This document shows, one piece after another, positions 52,973 to 61,773 of a stretch of DNA of 64,000 nucleotides. The stretch lies in contig NZ_LT629788.1 of the NCBI RefSeq assembly GCF_900105805.1, positions 5,502,501-5,566,500 of the forward strand, written 5' to 3'. Within the stretch, counting starts at the first letter, position 1. Each line of letters opens with the position of its first letter. The notes under the pieces were generated by a model that made no database searches, was not told the origin of the DNA, and saw only the letters and a program-made list of their open reading frames with translations. The position numbers were made by a program, and so were the translations under genes. The DNA is from Pseudomonas moraviensis (lineage in GTDB: Bacteria > Pseudomonadota > Gammaproteobacteria > Pseudomonadales > Pseudomonadaceae).

Positions 52973-55048
52973 ATGACGCGCACTGGAAAAATCTTCAGTT
53001 GGACCTTCGCCATCCTCGTGCTGCTAGTGGCAGCCTTGATTCTGATCATCGTGTTCTTCGACTGGAACCGGATCAAACCCACCATCAACGCCAAAGTCTC
53101 GGAAGAACTGCACCGGGCGTTTGCTATCAATGGCAACCTCGCGGTGATCTGGCAGCGCGAGCCGGAAGAGGGCGGCTGGCGTGCCTGGGTGCCGTGGCCG
53201 CACGTGGTCGCGGAGGACCTGAGCCTGGGCAACCCGGACTGGTCGAAGCAGCCGCAGATGGTCACGCTGAAACGCGTCGAGCTGCGCATTTCGCCGCTGG
53301 CCCTGCTGGCCCAGCGCGTGGTGATTCCGCGCATCGACCTGACCGAGCCGAATGCCGAGCTGCAACGTCTGGCCGATGGCCGCGCCAACTGGACCTTCAA
53401 ATTCGACCCCAAGGACCCGAACGCCGAGCCATCGAACTGGGTGGTCGACATCGGCGCGATCGGCTTCGATAAGGGCCACGTGACCCTCGACGATCAGACC
53501 CTGAAAACCAATCTCGACGTGTTGATCGACCCGCTCGGCAAGCCGATCCCCTTCAGCGAAATCGTCGGCGACAAAGCGGCGAAAACCGCTCAGGACAAGG
53601 GCGGCGCACCGCAGGACTACGCTTTTGCGCTCAAGGTCAAAGGCCAGTACCACGCGCAGAATCTCACCGGGCAGGGCAAGATCGGCGGACTGTTGGCTTT
53701 GCAGGACGCGAGCAAACCGTTCCCGTTGCAGGCCCAGGCGAAGATTGGCGACACCCGTATCGAGCTGGCCGGCACCCTCACCGACCCGCTCAACCTCGGC
53801 GCCCTCGACCTGCGCCTGAAGCTCGCCGGCGATAGCCTTGGCAATCTCTATCCGCTGACCGGCGTAACCCTGCCGGACACGCCACCGTACTCCACCGACG
53901 GTCACCTGATCGCCAAGCTGCATGACGAGGCAGGGGCGAGATTCACTTACGAGAAATTCAACGGCAAGATCGGCGACAGCGACATCCACGGCGACCTCAC
54001 CTACGTCGCCAGCCAGCCACGGCCGAAACTCAGCGGTGCGTTGCTCTCCAATCAACTGCTGTTCGCCGACCTCGCGCCATTGATCGGCGCCGACTCCAAC
54101 ACCGAACAGAAAGCCCGTGGCGGTGCGAGCAAGCAACCCGCGGACAAGGTCCTGCCGGTAGAAGAGTTCAAGACCGACCGCTGGCGCGCCATGGATGCCG
54201 ATGTCGAGTTCACCGGCAAGCGCATCGTCCACAGCGAGAAGCTGCCGTTCAAGGATCTCTATACCCATCTGAAACTCAACGATGGCGAGCTCAGTCTCGA
54301 GCCGCTGCGCTTTGGCGTCGCCGGCGGCACGCTGGATGCGCAGATTCGCCTCAATGGCCGCACCGAACCACTGGAAGGCCGGGCGCGTTTGACCGCACGC
54401 AAGTTCAAGCTGAAAGAGTTGTTCCCGACTTTCGAACCGATGAAAACCAGTTTCGGCGAGCTCAACGGTGATGCCGACATCAGTGGCCGTGGCAACTCCG
54501 TAGCGAAGCTGCTTGGCGGCGCCAACGGCAATCTGAAGATGCTGATCAACGACGGTGCGATCAGCCGTGAGCTGATGGAACTGGCCGGGCTCAATGTCGG
54601 TAACTACGTGGTCGGGAAGATCTTTGGCGACAAGGAAGTGAAGATCAATTGCGCGGCGGCGGACTTCGATATCAAGACCGGCCTGGCGACCACGCGGCTG
54701 TTTGTCTTCGATACCGAGAACGCGATTATCTACATCGATGGCACGGCAAACATGGCCACCGAGCAACTCGATCTGACCGTGACGCCTGAATCCAAGGGCT
54801 GGCGCCTGATCTCCCTGCGCTCGCCGCTGTATGTGCGCGGCAAGTTCATCAAGCCGGATGCCGGCGTCAAAGCCGTACCGTTGATGTTGCGTGGAGCGGG
54901 GATGGTCGCGTTGGGCGTGATCGCCGCACCAGCGGCGGGATTGCTGGCGCTGGTGGCGCCGAGCGGTGGCGAGCCGAATCAATGCGCGCCGTTGCTGGAG
55001 CAGATGAAGCAGGGCAAGGCGCCGGTGACCGTCAAACCTACCAAGTAA
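52973..55048 (+). CDS. AsmA family protein
   Basis: A 691-aa inner-membrane-anchored protein with one N-terminal span (about 9-28) and a large periplasmic part, belonging to the AsmA group of bridge-like lipid-transfer proteins that affect outer-membrane lipid balance. AsmA N-terminal pattern (GKIFSWTFAI...DWNRIKPTINAKVSEELHRAFAINGNLAV), NPDWSKQPQMVTLKRVELRISPLALL, and the C-terminal AsmA_2-like domain (about 400-640, FGELNGDADISGRGNSVAKLLGGANG). Start set at MTRTGK, GGAG eight bases before. Single gene. Exact cargo unknown. Confidence 0.9.
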   Translation: MTRTGKIFSWTFAILVLLVAALILIIVFFDWNRIKPTINAKVSEELHRAFAINGNLAVIWQREPEEGGWRAWVPWPHVVAEDLSLGNPDWSKQPQMVTLKRVELRISPLALLAQRVVIPRIDLTEPNAELQRLADGRANWTFKFDPKDPNAEPSNWVVDIGAIGFDKGHVTLDDQTLKTNLDVLIDPLGKPIPFSEIVGDKAAKTAQDKGGAPQDYAFALKVKGQYHAQNLTGQGKIGGLLALQDASKPFPLQAQAKIGDTRIELAGTLTDPLNLGALDLRLKLAGDSLGNLYPLTGVTLPDTPPYSTDGHLIAKLHDEAGARFTYEKFNGKIGDSDIHGDLTYVASQPRPKLSGALLSNQLLFADLAPLIGADSNTEQKARGGASKQPADKVLPVEEFKTDRWRAMDADVEFTGKRIVHSEKLPFKDLYTHLKLNDGELSLEPLRFGVAGGTLDAQIRLNGRTEPLEGRARLTARKFKLKELFPTFEPMKTSFGELNGDADISGRGNSVAKLLGGANGNLKMLINDGAISRELMELAGLNVGNYVVGKIFGDKEVKINCAAADFDIKTGLATTRLFVFDTENAIIYIDGTANMATEQLDLTVTPESKGWRLISLRSPLYVRGKFIKPDAGVKAVPLMLRGAGMVALGVIAAPAAGLLALVAPSGGEPNQCAPLLEQMKQGKAPVTVKPTK

Positions 55049-55060
55049 GCAGGGCAGATC

Positions 55061-55138
55061 AAAAGATCGCAGCCTTCGGCAGCTCCTACATTTGGAATGC
55101 GTTCCTTGTGTAGGAGCTGCCGAAGGCTGCGATCTTTT
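55061..55138. repeat. Complete GGAGCTGCCGAAGGCTGCGATC inverted repeat element
   Basis: Two perfect 30-bp arms (55061-55090, and the complement at 55109-55138) around an 18-bp spacer, between converging genes. The best-preserved member in the window of the family also seen at 29502, 34871 and 47236. Confidence 0.9.
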
Positions 55139-55149
55139 GCTGTTAAGGG

Positions 55150-55680
55150 TTACAGGTCGTTGAGGATGTCCGCCATGTCGTCGGCGTGCTCTTCTTCCTG
55201 GGCGAGGATGTCTTCGAAGATACGGCGGGTGGTCGGGTCCTTGTCGCCGATGTACTGGATGATTTCCCGGTAGCTGTCGATCGCGATACGCTCGGCCACC
55301 AGATCCTCGTAAACCATTTCCTTGAGCGAATTACCGGCTACGTACTGCGCGTGGGACAGCTTGCTCAGCAGGTCGGGGTTGAACTCCGGCTCGCCGCCCA
55401 GTTGCACAATGCGTTCAGCGAGGCGATCGGCGTGTTCGGCTTCCTGGTTGGCATGCTCGAGGAATTCGTCGGCGGCGACGTTGGCTTTCAGGCCGTTGGC
55501 CATGAAGTAGTGGCGCTTGTAGCGTAATACGCAGACCAGTTCGGTGGCCAGCGACTCGTTCAGCAAGCGCAGCACCTCCTCACGGTTGGCACTGTAGGTC
55601 TCGGTGACCGCGCCGTTTTCCACGTGTTGCCGTGCGCGTTCGCGCAGGGTTTGAACATCAGACAAATGCAGGTCACTCAT
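55150..55680 (-). CDS. Ferritin-like / bacterioferritin family protein
   Basis: A 176-aa four-helix ferritin-like protein. Iron-site residues are visible: Glu in NESLATELVC, Glu-x2-His in EHANQEAEHADRL, Glu in VYEDLVAERIAIDSY and Glu-x2-His in AQEEEHADDMADIL. It resembles P. aeruginosa PA4880 (annotated as a probable bacterioferritin, from memory) rather than classic BfrA/BfrB; a heme-ligand methionine cannot be assigned with confidence. A Dps-like protective role is the main alternative. GGAG lies upstream of the ATG. Confidence 0.85.
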   Translation of the reverse strand: MSDLHLSDVQTLRERARQHVENGAVTETYSANREEVLRLLNESLATELVCVLRYKRHYFMANGLKANVAADEFLEHANQEAEHADRLAERIVQLGGEPEFNPDLLSKLSHAQYVAGNSLKEMVYEDLVAERIAIDSYREIIQYIGDKDPTTRRIFEDILAQEEEHADDMADILNDL

Positions 55681-55973
55681 TTCATTCTCCTGGAGGCTAA
55701 TCCGATGGGCGCCACGTTCTGAAGACGCGGTCGCTACCCAGGTTGTGAGTCTTGAGCGAAGCGAAAAGTTTTATGCGATTTACGCCGGACGCGCTGCAGG
55801 AACTGCTGAAGACTGCTATGTCCGGAGGGCCTGACGCTGGTCAATCCGGTTTCGGTGGAGCGGATCGTGGCGGGCTGAAGTAGGCTCATCGTTCAGTTGT
55901 CATCGTCACGGTGGATGCTTGGCGGGCGTCTTGCACGTCAGGCCTCCACTCACCGCGCACAAGGATGTAACCC
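55681..55973. other. Intergenic region with a possible gene remnant
   Basis: 293 bp. Around 55815-55876 one plus-strand frame reads RLLCPEGLTLVNPVSVERIV then a stop, with stops just upstream. It resembles a protein C-terminus but has no start, and I cannot name a parent. Otherwise only the divergent promoters of the ferritin-like and lipase genes are expected here. Confidence 0.35.
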
Positions 55974-56852
55974 ATGTCGACACGTTATCCACTGGTGCTG
56001 GTGCCGGGCATGCTCGGCTTTGTCCGGCTGGTGCTTTACCCGTACTGGTTCGGCATCATCAAGGCCTTGCGCCGTGGTGGTGCGACGGTGATCGCGGTGC
56101 AGGTTTCGCCGCTCAACTCCACCGAAGTGCGCGGTGAGCAGTTGCTGGCGCGGATCGAGGACATTCTCCGCGAGAGCGGGGCGCAGAAGGTCAATCTGTT
56201 CGGTCACAGCCAGGGGGCGCTGACGGCGCGCTATGCAGCGGCGAAACGTCCCGATCTGGTCGCCTCGGTAACCTCGGTGGCCGGGCCGAATCACGGTTCG
56301 GAGCTGGCCGATCATCTGGAAAAAAACTATCCGGCGAACACCGCCAAAGGGCGTCTGCTCGAAGCATTGTTGCGCTTGATCGGCTGGATCATGGCGATGC
56401 TCGACACCGGTTATCACGGGCCAAGATTGCCTGTGGATATCCACGCCTCCCACCACTCGCTGACGACGGCGGGCGTTGCCTTGTTCAATCAGCGGTATCC
56501 ACAAGGGTTGCCGCAAACCTGGGGCGGGCAGGGCCCGGAAGAGGTCAACGGCGTGCGTTACTACTCCTGGTCAGGGACGCTGCAACCGGGCAAGACCGAT
56601 CGGGGCGGCAATCTTTTCGACGGCACCAATCGCAGTTGCCGCCTGTTCGCCACGACCTTCGTTCGCGAGCGCGGGCAGTGCGATGGCATGGTCGGTCGTT
56701 ACAGCTCGCATCTGGGCACGGTAATCGGTGATGACTATCCGCTGGATCATTTCGACATCGTCAATCAGTCGCTGGGGCTGGTGGGCAAGGGCGCGGATCC
56801 GGTGCGGCTGTTTGTCGAGCATGCGGCGCGGCTGGAGGCGGCTGGGTGTTAA
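55974..56852 (+). CDS. Triacylglycerol lipase/esterase of family I, without signal peptide
   Basis: Alpha/beta hydrolase (292 aa) aligned by eye with P. aeruginosa LipA-type family I lipases throughout: YPLVLVPGMLGF, STEVRGEQLL, VNGVRYYSWSG and SSHLGTVI are shared blocks. Catalytic Ser79 in GHSQG, Asp in CDGMVG and His in PLDHFDIVNQ (long known positions) are intact. The N-terminus lacks a signal peptide, and both cysteines of the LipA disulfide are replaced (Gly in WGGQG, Tyr in GRYSS). This suggests a cytoplasmic or Lif-independent enzyme. No foldase gene is adjacent. Confidence 0.88.
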   Translation: MSTRYPLVLVPGMLGFVRLVLYPYWFGIIKALRRGGATVIAVQVSPLNSTEVRGEQLLARIEDILRESGAQKVNLFGHSQGALTARYAAAKRPDLVASVTSVAGPNHGSELADHLEKNYPANTAKGRLLEALLRLIGWIMAMLDTGYHGPRLPVDIHASHHSLTTAGVALFNQRYPQGLPQTWGGQGPEEVNGVRYYSWSGTLQPGKTDRGGNLFDGTNRSCRLFATTFVRERGQCDGMVGRYSSHLGTVIGDDYPLDHFDIVNQSLGLVGKGADPVRLFVEHAARLEAAGC

Positions 56853-56874
56853 CAGTCAAACCGCGTCATCGTTC

Positions 56875-56938
56875 TTCGCGAGCAAGCTCGCTCCCACATT
56901 GAAATGCGGATACCTGTGGGAGCGAGCCTGCTCGCGAA
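56875..56938. repeat. REP doublet, TGGGAGCGAGCC type
   Basis: Inverted ends TTCGCGAGCAAGCTCGCTCC (one change) and TGGGAGCGAGCCTGCTCGCG, 64 bp, between the converging lipase and DMT transporter genes. Confidence 0.9.
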
Positions 56939-56947
56939 AGCGTCGGT

Positions 56948-57835
56948 TCAGGCGACGCTGATCCTGCGGCCCAACACCGCGGTCCAGCGCTCCGACAAAA
57001 CCACCCCACCCAAGGTCAGCAATCCGCCCACCAGGTGATACATCGCCAACTGCTCCCTCAGCACCACCGCGGCAATCATCGCGGTAATCAGCGGCAGCAG
57101 ATTGAAGAACAACGTTGTCCGGCTCGGCCCCAGCCGCTGCACCGCCTGCATCCACGCCAGCGGCGCGACCATCGAAGCGAGCAGGCACGCATACAGCACC
57201 AGCGGCACGTTCTGCAGATTCAAACCGGTCTTCGGCGACACCGCGAACAACGGAAACAACACCACAATCGCCACCAGCACCTGCAAGTACAGGAGCACCA
57301 ACGGTGGCAGGCGCAGCTGCCATTTTTTCAACAGCGTGCTGTAAACCGCATAGGCCAGCGTCGCGATCAGCATCATCGCGTCACCCATGTTGACCCCGTG
57401 TTGCAGCAGCGCACCGAGGCTGCCGGCTGACACCACCACCAGCACGCCAGCGAACGACAGCACTGCGCCGACCAAGGCGCCAGCCGTCAGGCGCTGACCG
57501 AGGCTGACGATCGCCATGGCCAGCGACATCAACGGCATCAGCGAGAGAATGATGCCCATGTTGGTGGCCGTGGTCAGTGTCGCGGCGAAGTAGGCGAGGC
57601 TTTGATACACCGCCATGCCGAGCACGCCGAGGACGAAGATCCGCCCCAGGTTCGGCCGAATCTGCGGCCAGTGCGCGATGACTTTGCGCAGCATGAACGG
57701 CGTAAACAGCAGCCCGGCCAGCAGCCAGCGATAGAAACCGATCTCGGCGGGGAAGATCGCCCCGACGGCCAGTTTGTTGATCACGGTATTGCCGGCCCAG
57801 ATGAAAATCGCCAGCAGGGGAAACGCGTAGTGCAT
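56948..57835 (-). CDS. EamA/DMT family transporter
   Basis: A 295-aa inner-membrane protein with ten hydrophobic spans in two EamA halves (about 4-135 and 145-285). First span ends IWAGNTVINKLAV, and the second half includes YAVYSTLLKKWQL. Such proteins export amino acids or metabolites. Divergent from an AraC regulator, with a shared palindromic site between them, resembling the E. coli nimT-nimR style pairing; the substrate is not readable. Confidence 0.9.
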   Translation of the reverse strand: MHYAFPLLAIFIWAGNTVINKLAVGAIFPAEIGFYRWLLAGLLFTPFMLRKVIAHWPQIRPNLGRIFVLGVLGMAVYQSLAYFAATLTTATNMGIILSLMPLMSLAMAIVSLGQRLTAGALVGAVLSFAGVLVVVSAGSLGALLQHGVNMGDAMMLIATLAYAVYSTLLKKWQLRLPPLVLLYLQVLVAIVVLFPLFAVSPKTGLNLQNVPLVLYACLLASMVAPLAWMQAVQRLGPSRTTLFFNLLPLITAMIAAVVLREQLAMYHLVGGLLTLGGVVLSERWTAVLGRRISVA

Positions 57836-57873
57836 GGGACAAAACCAGAACGTTGATGAAGCGCGATTATCCC

Positions 57874-57930
57874 CTGTCTGGATGCAGGCCTATACTGCGA
57901 ACCAGACAACCTGCACCTGCATCCGGACAG
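57874..57930. promoter_or_regulatory. Inverted repeat operator between the DMT transporter and AraC regulator
   Basis: CTGTCTGGATGCAGG (57874-57888) and CCTGCATCCGGACAG (57916-57930) match as inverted repeats at 14 of 15 positions, centre to centre 42 bp (four helical turns). The right half ends one base before the AraC start codon; the left half is 38 bp before the transporter start. Likely binding site of the AraC protein for self-control and control of the transporter. Confidence 0.72.
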
Positions 57931-57931
57931 C

Positions 57932-58726
57932 ATGAACAGCAAACACATCGACTTGCTCGCATTCAGCCAATTGCCGTCAGCGGTGTACTTCCGCTACGCC
58001 GATTTCAATGCCCACGAATATGCCGCGCCCCATCGGCATCCCTGGGGCACGCTGGAATACGCGGCCCATGGCGTGCTGCACATGGATGTCGACGGCAGTC
58101 GCTTCATGTCGCCGCCGCAATACGCGGTGTGGGTGCCGCCCGAGGTCGAGCACAGTTTCTACAGTCATCAACCGGTCAACTACCGCGCGGTGTGCCTTGA
58201 TCCCGATGTCTGCGCGCGCTTGCCGGCGCGCGCCTGCACGTTGGCAATCAGCGACATTCTCAAGGCGATCCTCAAGGACTTCGCCGCCCGCGATGTGAAG
58301 ATCCCCGAACATTCGGCCGACCAGCGTCTGGCTCAGGTGCTGGTCGATCAACTGCAACAAGCGCCGGTGCAGGAATGTTACCTGCCGTATGCGAGCAGTC
58401 CCGGGCTGCTGACGATTCTGGAAACCTTGCAGGCCGCGCCGGGCGACAATCAGCCCTTGGCGCATTGGGCCGCGCAGGTGCATGTCAGCGAGCGCACGCT
58501 GGCGCGGCAGTTTGTCCGCGAGCTGGGCATGAGCTTTGGCGAGTGGCGTCAGCGCCTGCGTTATCTGGCGGCGATCGAAGCGCTGGAGACGTCACGTTCG
58601 GTGCAGGAAATCGCTTTCGATCTCGGCTACAGCAGCGGCTCGGCCTTCATTGCCATGTTTTCCCGCCAGGCCGGTTGTACGCCAGAGCAGTATCGGCGCA
58701 GTCACCTCGAGGGCAGGAAGGTGTAA
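57932..58726 (+). CDS. AraC family transcriptional regulator
   Basis: A 264-aa regulator. N-terminal cupin-like sensing domain (PHRHPWGTLEYAAHGVLHMDVDG, about 10-100), C-terminal double HTH from about 160 (AAQVHVSERTLARQFVRELGMSFGEWRQRLR, then SVQEIAFDLGYSSGSAFIAMFSRQAG). The arrangement is like NimR and related self-regulators that control an adjacent exporter. Divergent from the EamA transporter with a shared operator. Confidence 0.92.
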   Translation: MNSKHIDLLAFSQLPSAVYFRYADFNAHEYAAPHRHPWGTLEYAAHGVLHMDVDGSRFMSPPQYAVWVPPEVEHSFYSHQPVNYRAVCLDPDVCARLPARACTLAISDILKAILKDFAARDVKIPEHSADQRLAQVLVDQLQQAPVQECYLPYASSPGLLTILETLQAAPGDNQPLAHWAAQVHVSERTLARQFVRELGMSFGEWRQRLRYLAAIEALETSRSVQEIAFDLGYSSGSAFIAMFSRQAGCTPEQYRRSHLEGRKV

Positions 58727-58789
58727 CAAGCTTTGACTACACTGCGACAGAGGCCGCATCCATCGGTGCGGCAACAAGGAGAAAACTCC

Positions 58790-59095
58790 ATGAAGATGTT
58801 GCGTGTGCCGTTGTTGATGATCGGTCTGCTCCTGTGTTCCCAGGGTTTCGCCGCCACGGCGCAACAGAACAAGATGACCACCTGCAATGCCGATGCGACC
58901 GCCAAGAGCTTGAAGGGCGATGAGCGCAAGGCGTTCATGAGCACCTGCCTGAAAGCGGCGCCAGCGGCCAACGATGGCAAGGCGCTGACCCCGCAGCAGC
59001 AGAAAATGACTACCTGCAATGCCGATGCGAAAACCAAGGCGCTGACCGGCGATGCGCGCAAGACATTCATGAGTGAGTGTCTGAAGAAGAAATAA
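58790..59095 (+). CDS. psiF: PsiF family periplasmic protein
   Basis: A 101-aa secreted protein with a signal peptide (about 1-22, ending SQGFA) and two PsiF repeats, each with KMTTCNADA, a GDxRKxFM segment and a C-terminal cysteine (STCLK, SECLKK). In E. coli PsiF is induced by phosphate starvation; its biochemical role is not known. Start set at MKMLRVPL with AAGGAG upstream. Confidence 0.9.
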   Translation: MKMLRVPLLMIGLLLCSQGFAATAQQNKMTTCNADATAKSLKGDERKAFMSTCLKAAPAANDGKALTPQQQKMTTCNADAKTKALTGDARKTFMSECLKKK

Positions 59096-59140
59096 GCGGG
59101 CGCCATGCGTGTCCGATTGATTCGGTCGGCTTGAGATTTG

Positions 59141-59312
59141 CCCTCACCCTCTCCCGGAGGGAGAGGGGACCGACCGCATGGATACCGACAGGAACTGTGG
59201 TCTGAAATACCGAGTCGATGGCGGATTCGGCGCTGCACGTTCAGGTCGGCAAATTTCTCGAGCAACCCCCAATCGGTCCCCTCTTCTTCTGGGAGAGGGC
59301 TAGGGTGAGGGG
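59141..59312. repeat. Inverted repeat element, CCCTCACCCTCTCCC type
   Basis: Left arm CCCTCACCCTCTCCCGGAGG (59141-) running through GGGGACCGAC, and right arm CGGTCCCCTCTTCTTCTGGG then AGAGGGC-TAGGGTGAGGG (to 59312) in inverse orientation, arms about 38 bp with changes. It fills the 325-bp gap between psiF and the AI-2E-family gene; nothing else is seen there. Confidence 0.75.
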
Positions 59313-59420
59313 GAAAATCGCACGCGTTGCACGAAAATCCGAAACCCCGCATATCCCTAGTGCTAACCCCGGATCGCTGGCAGACTGCCCATCCTTTCAC
59401 GCCGTTCGTTTTGAGGCTGT

Positions 59421-60434
59421 ATGCCAACGTTTTCTCAGCGTCATGTTGTGTTCTGGGTCAGTTGCATCATCATTTTTGGCGGACTGCTGCTGGTGCTGCC
59501 GCTGCGCCTGTTGCCGAGCCTGCTGGCCGGGTTGCTGGTGTTCGAGCTGGTCAACATGCTCACCCCGCAACTGCAACGGCTGATCGAAGGGCGGCGTGCG
59601 CGCTGGTTGGCGGTGGCGCTGCTCGGCACGCTGGTGGTGAGTGTGCTGGCGCTGATCTTCGCCGGGGCTATCAGTTTCCTCCTGCATGAAGCGGAAAATC
59701 CGGGCGCCTCGCTGGATAAATTCATGGGCGTGGTCGATCGCGCACGGGGGCAGTTGCCGCCGTTCATCGACGCCTATCTGCCGGCCAGCGCGGCGGAATT
59801 TCGCGTGGCGATCGGCGAGTGGGCGAGCAAGCATCTGGCCGACCTGCAACTGGTCGGCAAGGACGCCGCGCACATGTTCGTCACCCTGCTGATCGGCATG
59901 GTGCTCGGCGCGATCATCGCCCTGCAGCGCATCCCCGACGTGACCAAGCGCAAACCCCTGGCCGCGGCCCTGTTCGACCGTCTGCATCTGCTGGTGCAGG
60001 CGTTTCGCAATATCGTCTTCGCCCAGATCAAGATTTCCCTGCTCAACACGGTGTTCACCGGGATCTTCCTCGCAGTGATCCTGCCGATGTTCGGCATCAA
60101 GCTGCCGCTGACCAAAACCCTGATCGTGCTGACCTTCCTGCTCGGCCTGCTGCCGGTGATCGGCAACCTGATGTCGAACACGCTGATCACCATCGTCGGC
60201 CTGTCGCTGTCGATCTGGGTAGCGCTCGCCGCGCTGGGCTACCTGATCGTTATCCACAAGCTCGAATACTTCCTCAACGCGCGCATCGTCGGCGGGCAGA
60301 TCAGTGCCAAATCGTGGGAATTGCTTCTGGCAATGCTGGTGTTCGAAGCCGCGTTCGGTTTGCCGGGCGTGGTGGCGGGACCGATTTATTACGCGTACCT
60401 GAAGAGTGAGTTGAAGCTGGGCGGGATGGTTTGA
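59421..60434 (+). CDS. AI-2E family transporter
   Basis: A 337-aa inner-membrane protein of the AI-2E exporter (TqsA/PerM) superfamily, about seven to eight spans: paired N-terminal spans (10-45), one at about 68-90, a large polar region (about 95-150), then spans at about 152-172, 205-265 and 270-320. KPLAAALFDRLHLLVQAFRNIVFAQIKISLLNTVF and GLLPVIGNLMSNTLI (conserved LPxxG region) fit. Members export diverse solutes; transport of AI-2 should not be assumed. Confidence 0.88.
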   Translation: MPTFSQRHVVFWVSCIIIFGGLLLVLPLRLLPSLLAGLLVFELVNMLTPQLQRLIEGRRARWLAVALLGTLVVSVLALIFAGAISFLLHEAENPGASLDKFMGVVDRARGQLPPFIDAYLPASAAEFRVAIGEWASKHLADLQLVGKDAAHMFVTLLIGMVLGAIIALQRIPDVTKRKPLAAALFDRLHLLVQAFRNIVFAQIKISLLNTVFTGIFLAVILPMFGIKLPLTKTLIVLTFLLGLLPVIGNLMSNTLITIVGLSLSIWVALAALGYLIVIHKLEYFLNARIVGGQISAKSWELLLAMLVFEAAFGLPGVVAGPIYYAYLKSELKLGGMV

Positions 60435-60454
60435 GCTGACTGTCTGGCTGTCGA

Positions 60455-60492
60455 CCATTGTGGCGAGGGAGCTTGCTCCCTCGCCACAATGG
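60455..60492. terminator. Perfect 38-bp palindromic hairpin, possible terminator
   Basis: CCATTGTGGCGAGGGAGC followed directly by the complementary TTGCTCCCTCGCCACAATGG sequence, in the 64-bp gap between converging genes. It is also a minimal member of the repeat family at 46076-46183. It could terminate both transcripts. Confidence 0.7.
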
Positions 60493-60498
60493 TTGTAG

Positions 60499-61773
60499 TC
60501 AGTTCATGGCGCCGTAGCGCTTCATCGCTTCAATCGCCAAACCGCTACCAATGCTGCCAAAGATGTTGCCTTCGACATGCCGCGCGTTCGGCAACATTGC
60601 TGACACGCTGTTGCGCAGGGCCGGGATGCCGCTCGAACCCCCAGTGAAAAACACCGTGTCGACCTGATCGACCGCAACTCCGGCGTCATTCAACAGCTGC
60701 GTAACGCTGCCGCGCACGCGCTCGAGCAAAGCTTCGATTGCCGATTCGAACAGCGCACGCGTCAGCTCGACGCTCAGGCCGGCTTCGATGCGATCCAGCG
60801 GCACGTGACGGCTGTCGGCGTGGGTCAGCTGGATCTTGGTTTCTTCGACTTCCATCGCCAGCCAGTGGCCGGCGCGCTGTTCGATCAGTTTGAACAGGCG
60901 ATCGATGCCGCCGGTGTCTTCGATGTCGTAGCGCATGCTGCCCAGGGCCAGCGTGGACTTCTGCGAGTACACCGAGTTGATCGTGTGCCAGGTCGCCAGG
61001 TTCATATGGTGGCTGGTCGGCATGTAGGCACCGCTTTTCATCCGGCTGCCGTAGCCGAACAGCGGCATCAGGCCCTGCAGGCTCAGCTGTTTGTCGAAGT
61101 CTGTACCGCCGATGTGCACGCCGCCGGTGGCGAGGATGTCCTCGTGACGGTTATCCACAGCGCGGCGCTCAGGCGACAGGCGCACCAGCGAGAAGTCGGA
61201 GGTACCACCGCCGATGTCGACGATCAGCACCAGCTCTTCTTTTTCGATGGTCGACTCATAGTCGAATGCCGCCGCGATCGGCTCGTACTGGAACGACACG
61301 TCTTTGAAACCGATCTTGCGCGCCACTTCGACCAAGGTGTCTTCGGCTTCCTGGTCAGCCAACGGATCGTCATCGACGAAAAATACCGGACGGCCCAGCA
61401 CCACTTGTTCGAATTCCCGACCGGCGGCGGCTTCGGCGCGGTGCTTGAGCTGACCGATGAACAGCCCGAGCAGGTCCTTGAACGGCATCGCCGTGCCGAG
61501 GACGCTGGTGTCGTGCTTGATCAGCTTGGAACCGAGCAGACTCTTGAGCGAGCGCATCAGCCGGCCTTCGTAGCCTTCCAGATACTCGTGCAGGGCCAGG
61601 CGACCGTACACCGGGCGGCGCTCCTCGATGTTGAAGAAGACCACCGACGGCAGGGTGATCTTGTCGTCTTCCAGCGCAATCATGGTGTCCATGCCGGGGC
61701 GCAGCCAGCCGACGGTGGAGTTGGACGTGCCGAAGTCGATGCCGCAGGCACGGGCTGGAGAGGCGTCTTTCAT
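60499..61773 (-). CDS. yegD: Hsp70 family chaperone, YegD type
   Basis: Hsp70-like ATPase (424 aa) without a substrate-binding domain of normal size. Nucleotide-binding motifs: GIDFGTSNSTVGW at the start, the phosphate-2 region LVLIVDIGGGTSDFSLV near 178-194 and FFTGGSSGIPALR near 380. As in E. coli YegD, no C-terminal lid is present. Start set at MKDASPARACGIDFG; the longer frame is unlikely. Divergent from cbpA-cbpM with a 291-bp gap in between. Client unknown. Confidence 0.9.
   Translation of the reverse strand: MKDASPARACGIDFGTSNSTVGWLRPGMDTMIALEDDKITLPSVVFFNIEERRPVYGRLALHEYLEGYEGRLMRSLKSLLGSKLIKHDTSVLGTAMPFKDLLGLFIGQLKHRAEAAAGREFEQVVLGRPVFFVDDDPLADQEAEDTLVEVARKIGFKDVSFQYEPIAAAFDYESTIEKEELVLIVDIGGGTSDFSLVRLSPERRAVDNRHEDILATGGVHIGGTDFDKQLSLQGLMPLFGYGSRMKSGAYMPTSHHMNLATWHTINSVYSQKSTLALGSMRYDIEDTGGIDRLFKLIEQRAGHWLAMEVEETKIQLTHADSRHVPLDRIEAGLSVELTRALFESAIEALLERVRGSVTQLLNDAGVAVDQVDTVFFTGGSSGIPALRNSVSAMLPNARHVEGNIFGSIGSGLAIEAMKRYGAMN

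Noticed and set aside
55815..55876. Short peptide RLLCPEGLTLVNPVSVERIV as a gene
   Set aside because: Stops upstream and no start codon; at best a remnant of a lost gene, and no parent protein could be named.
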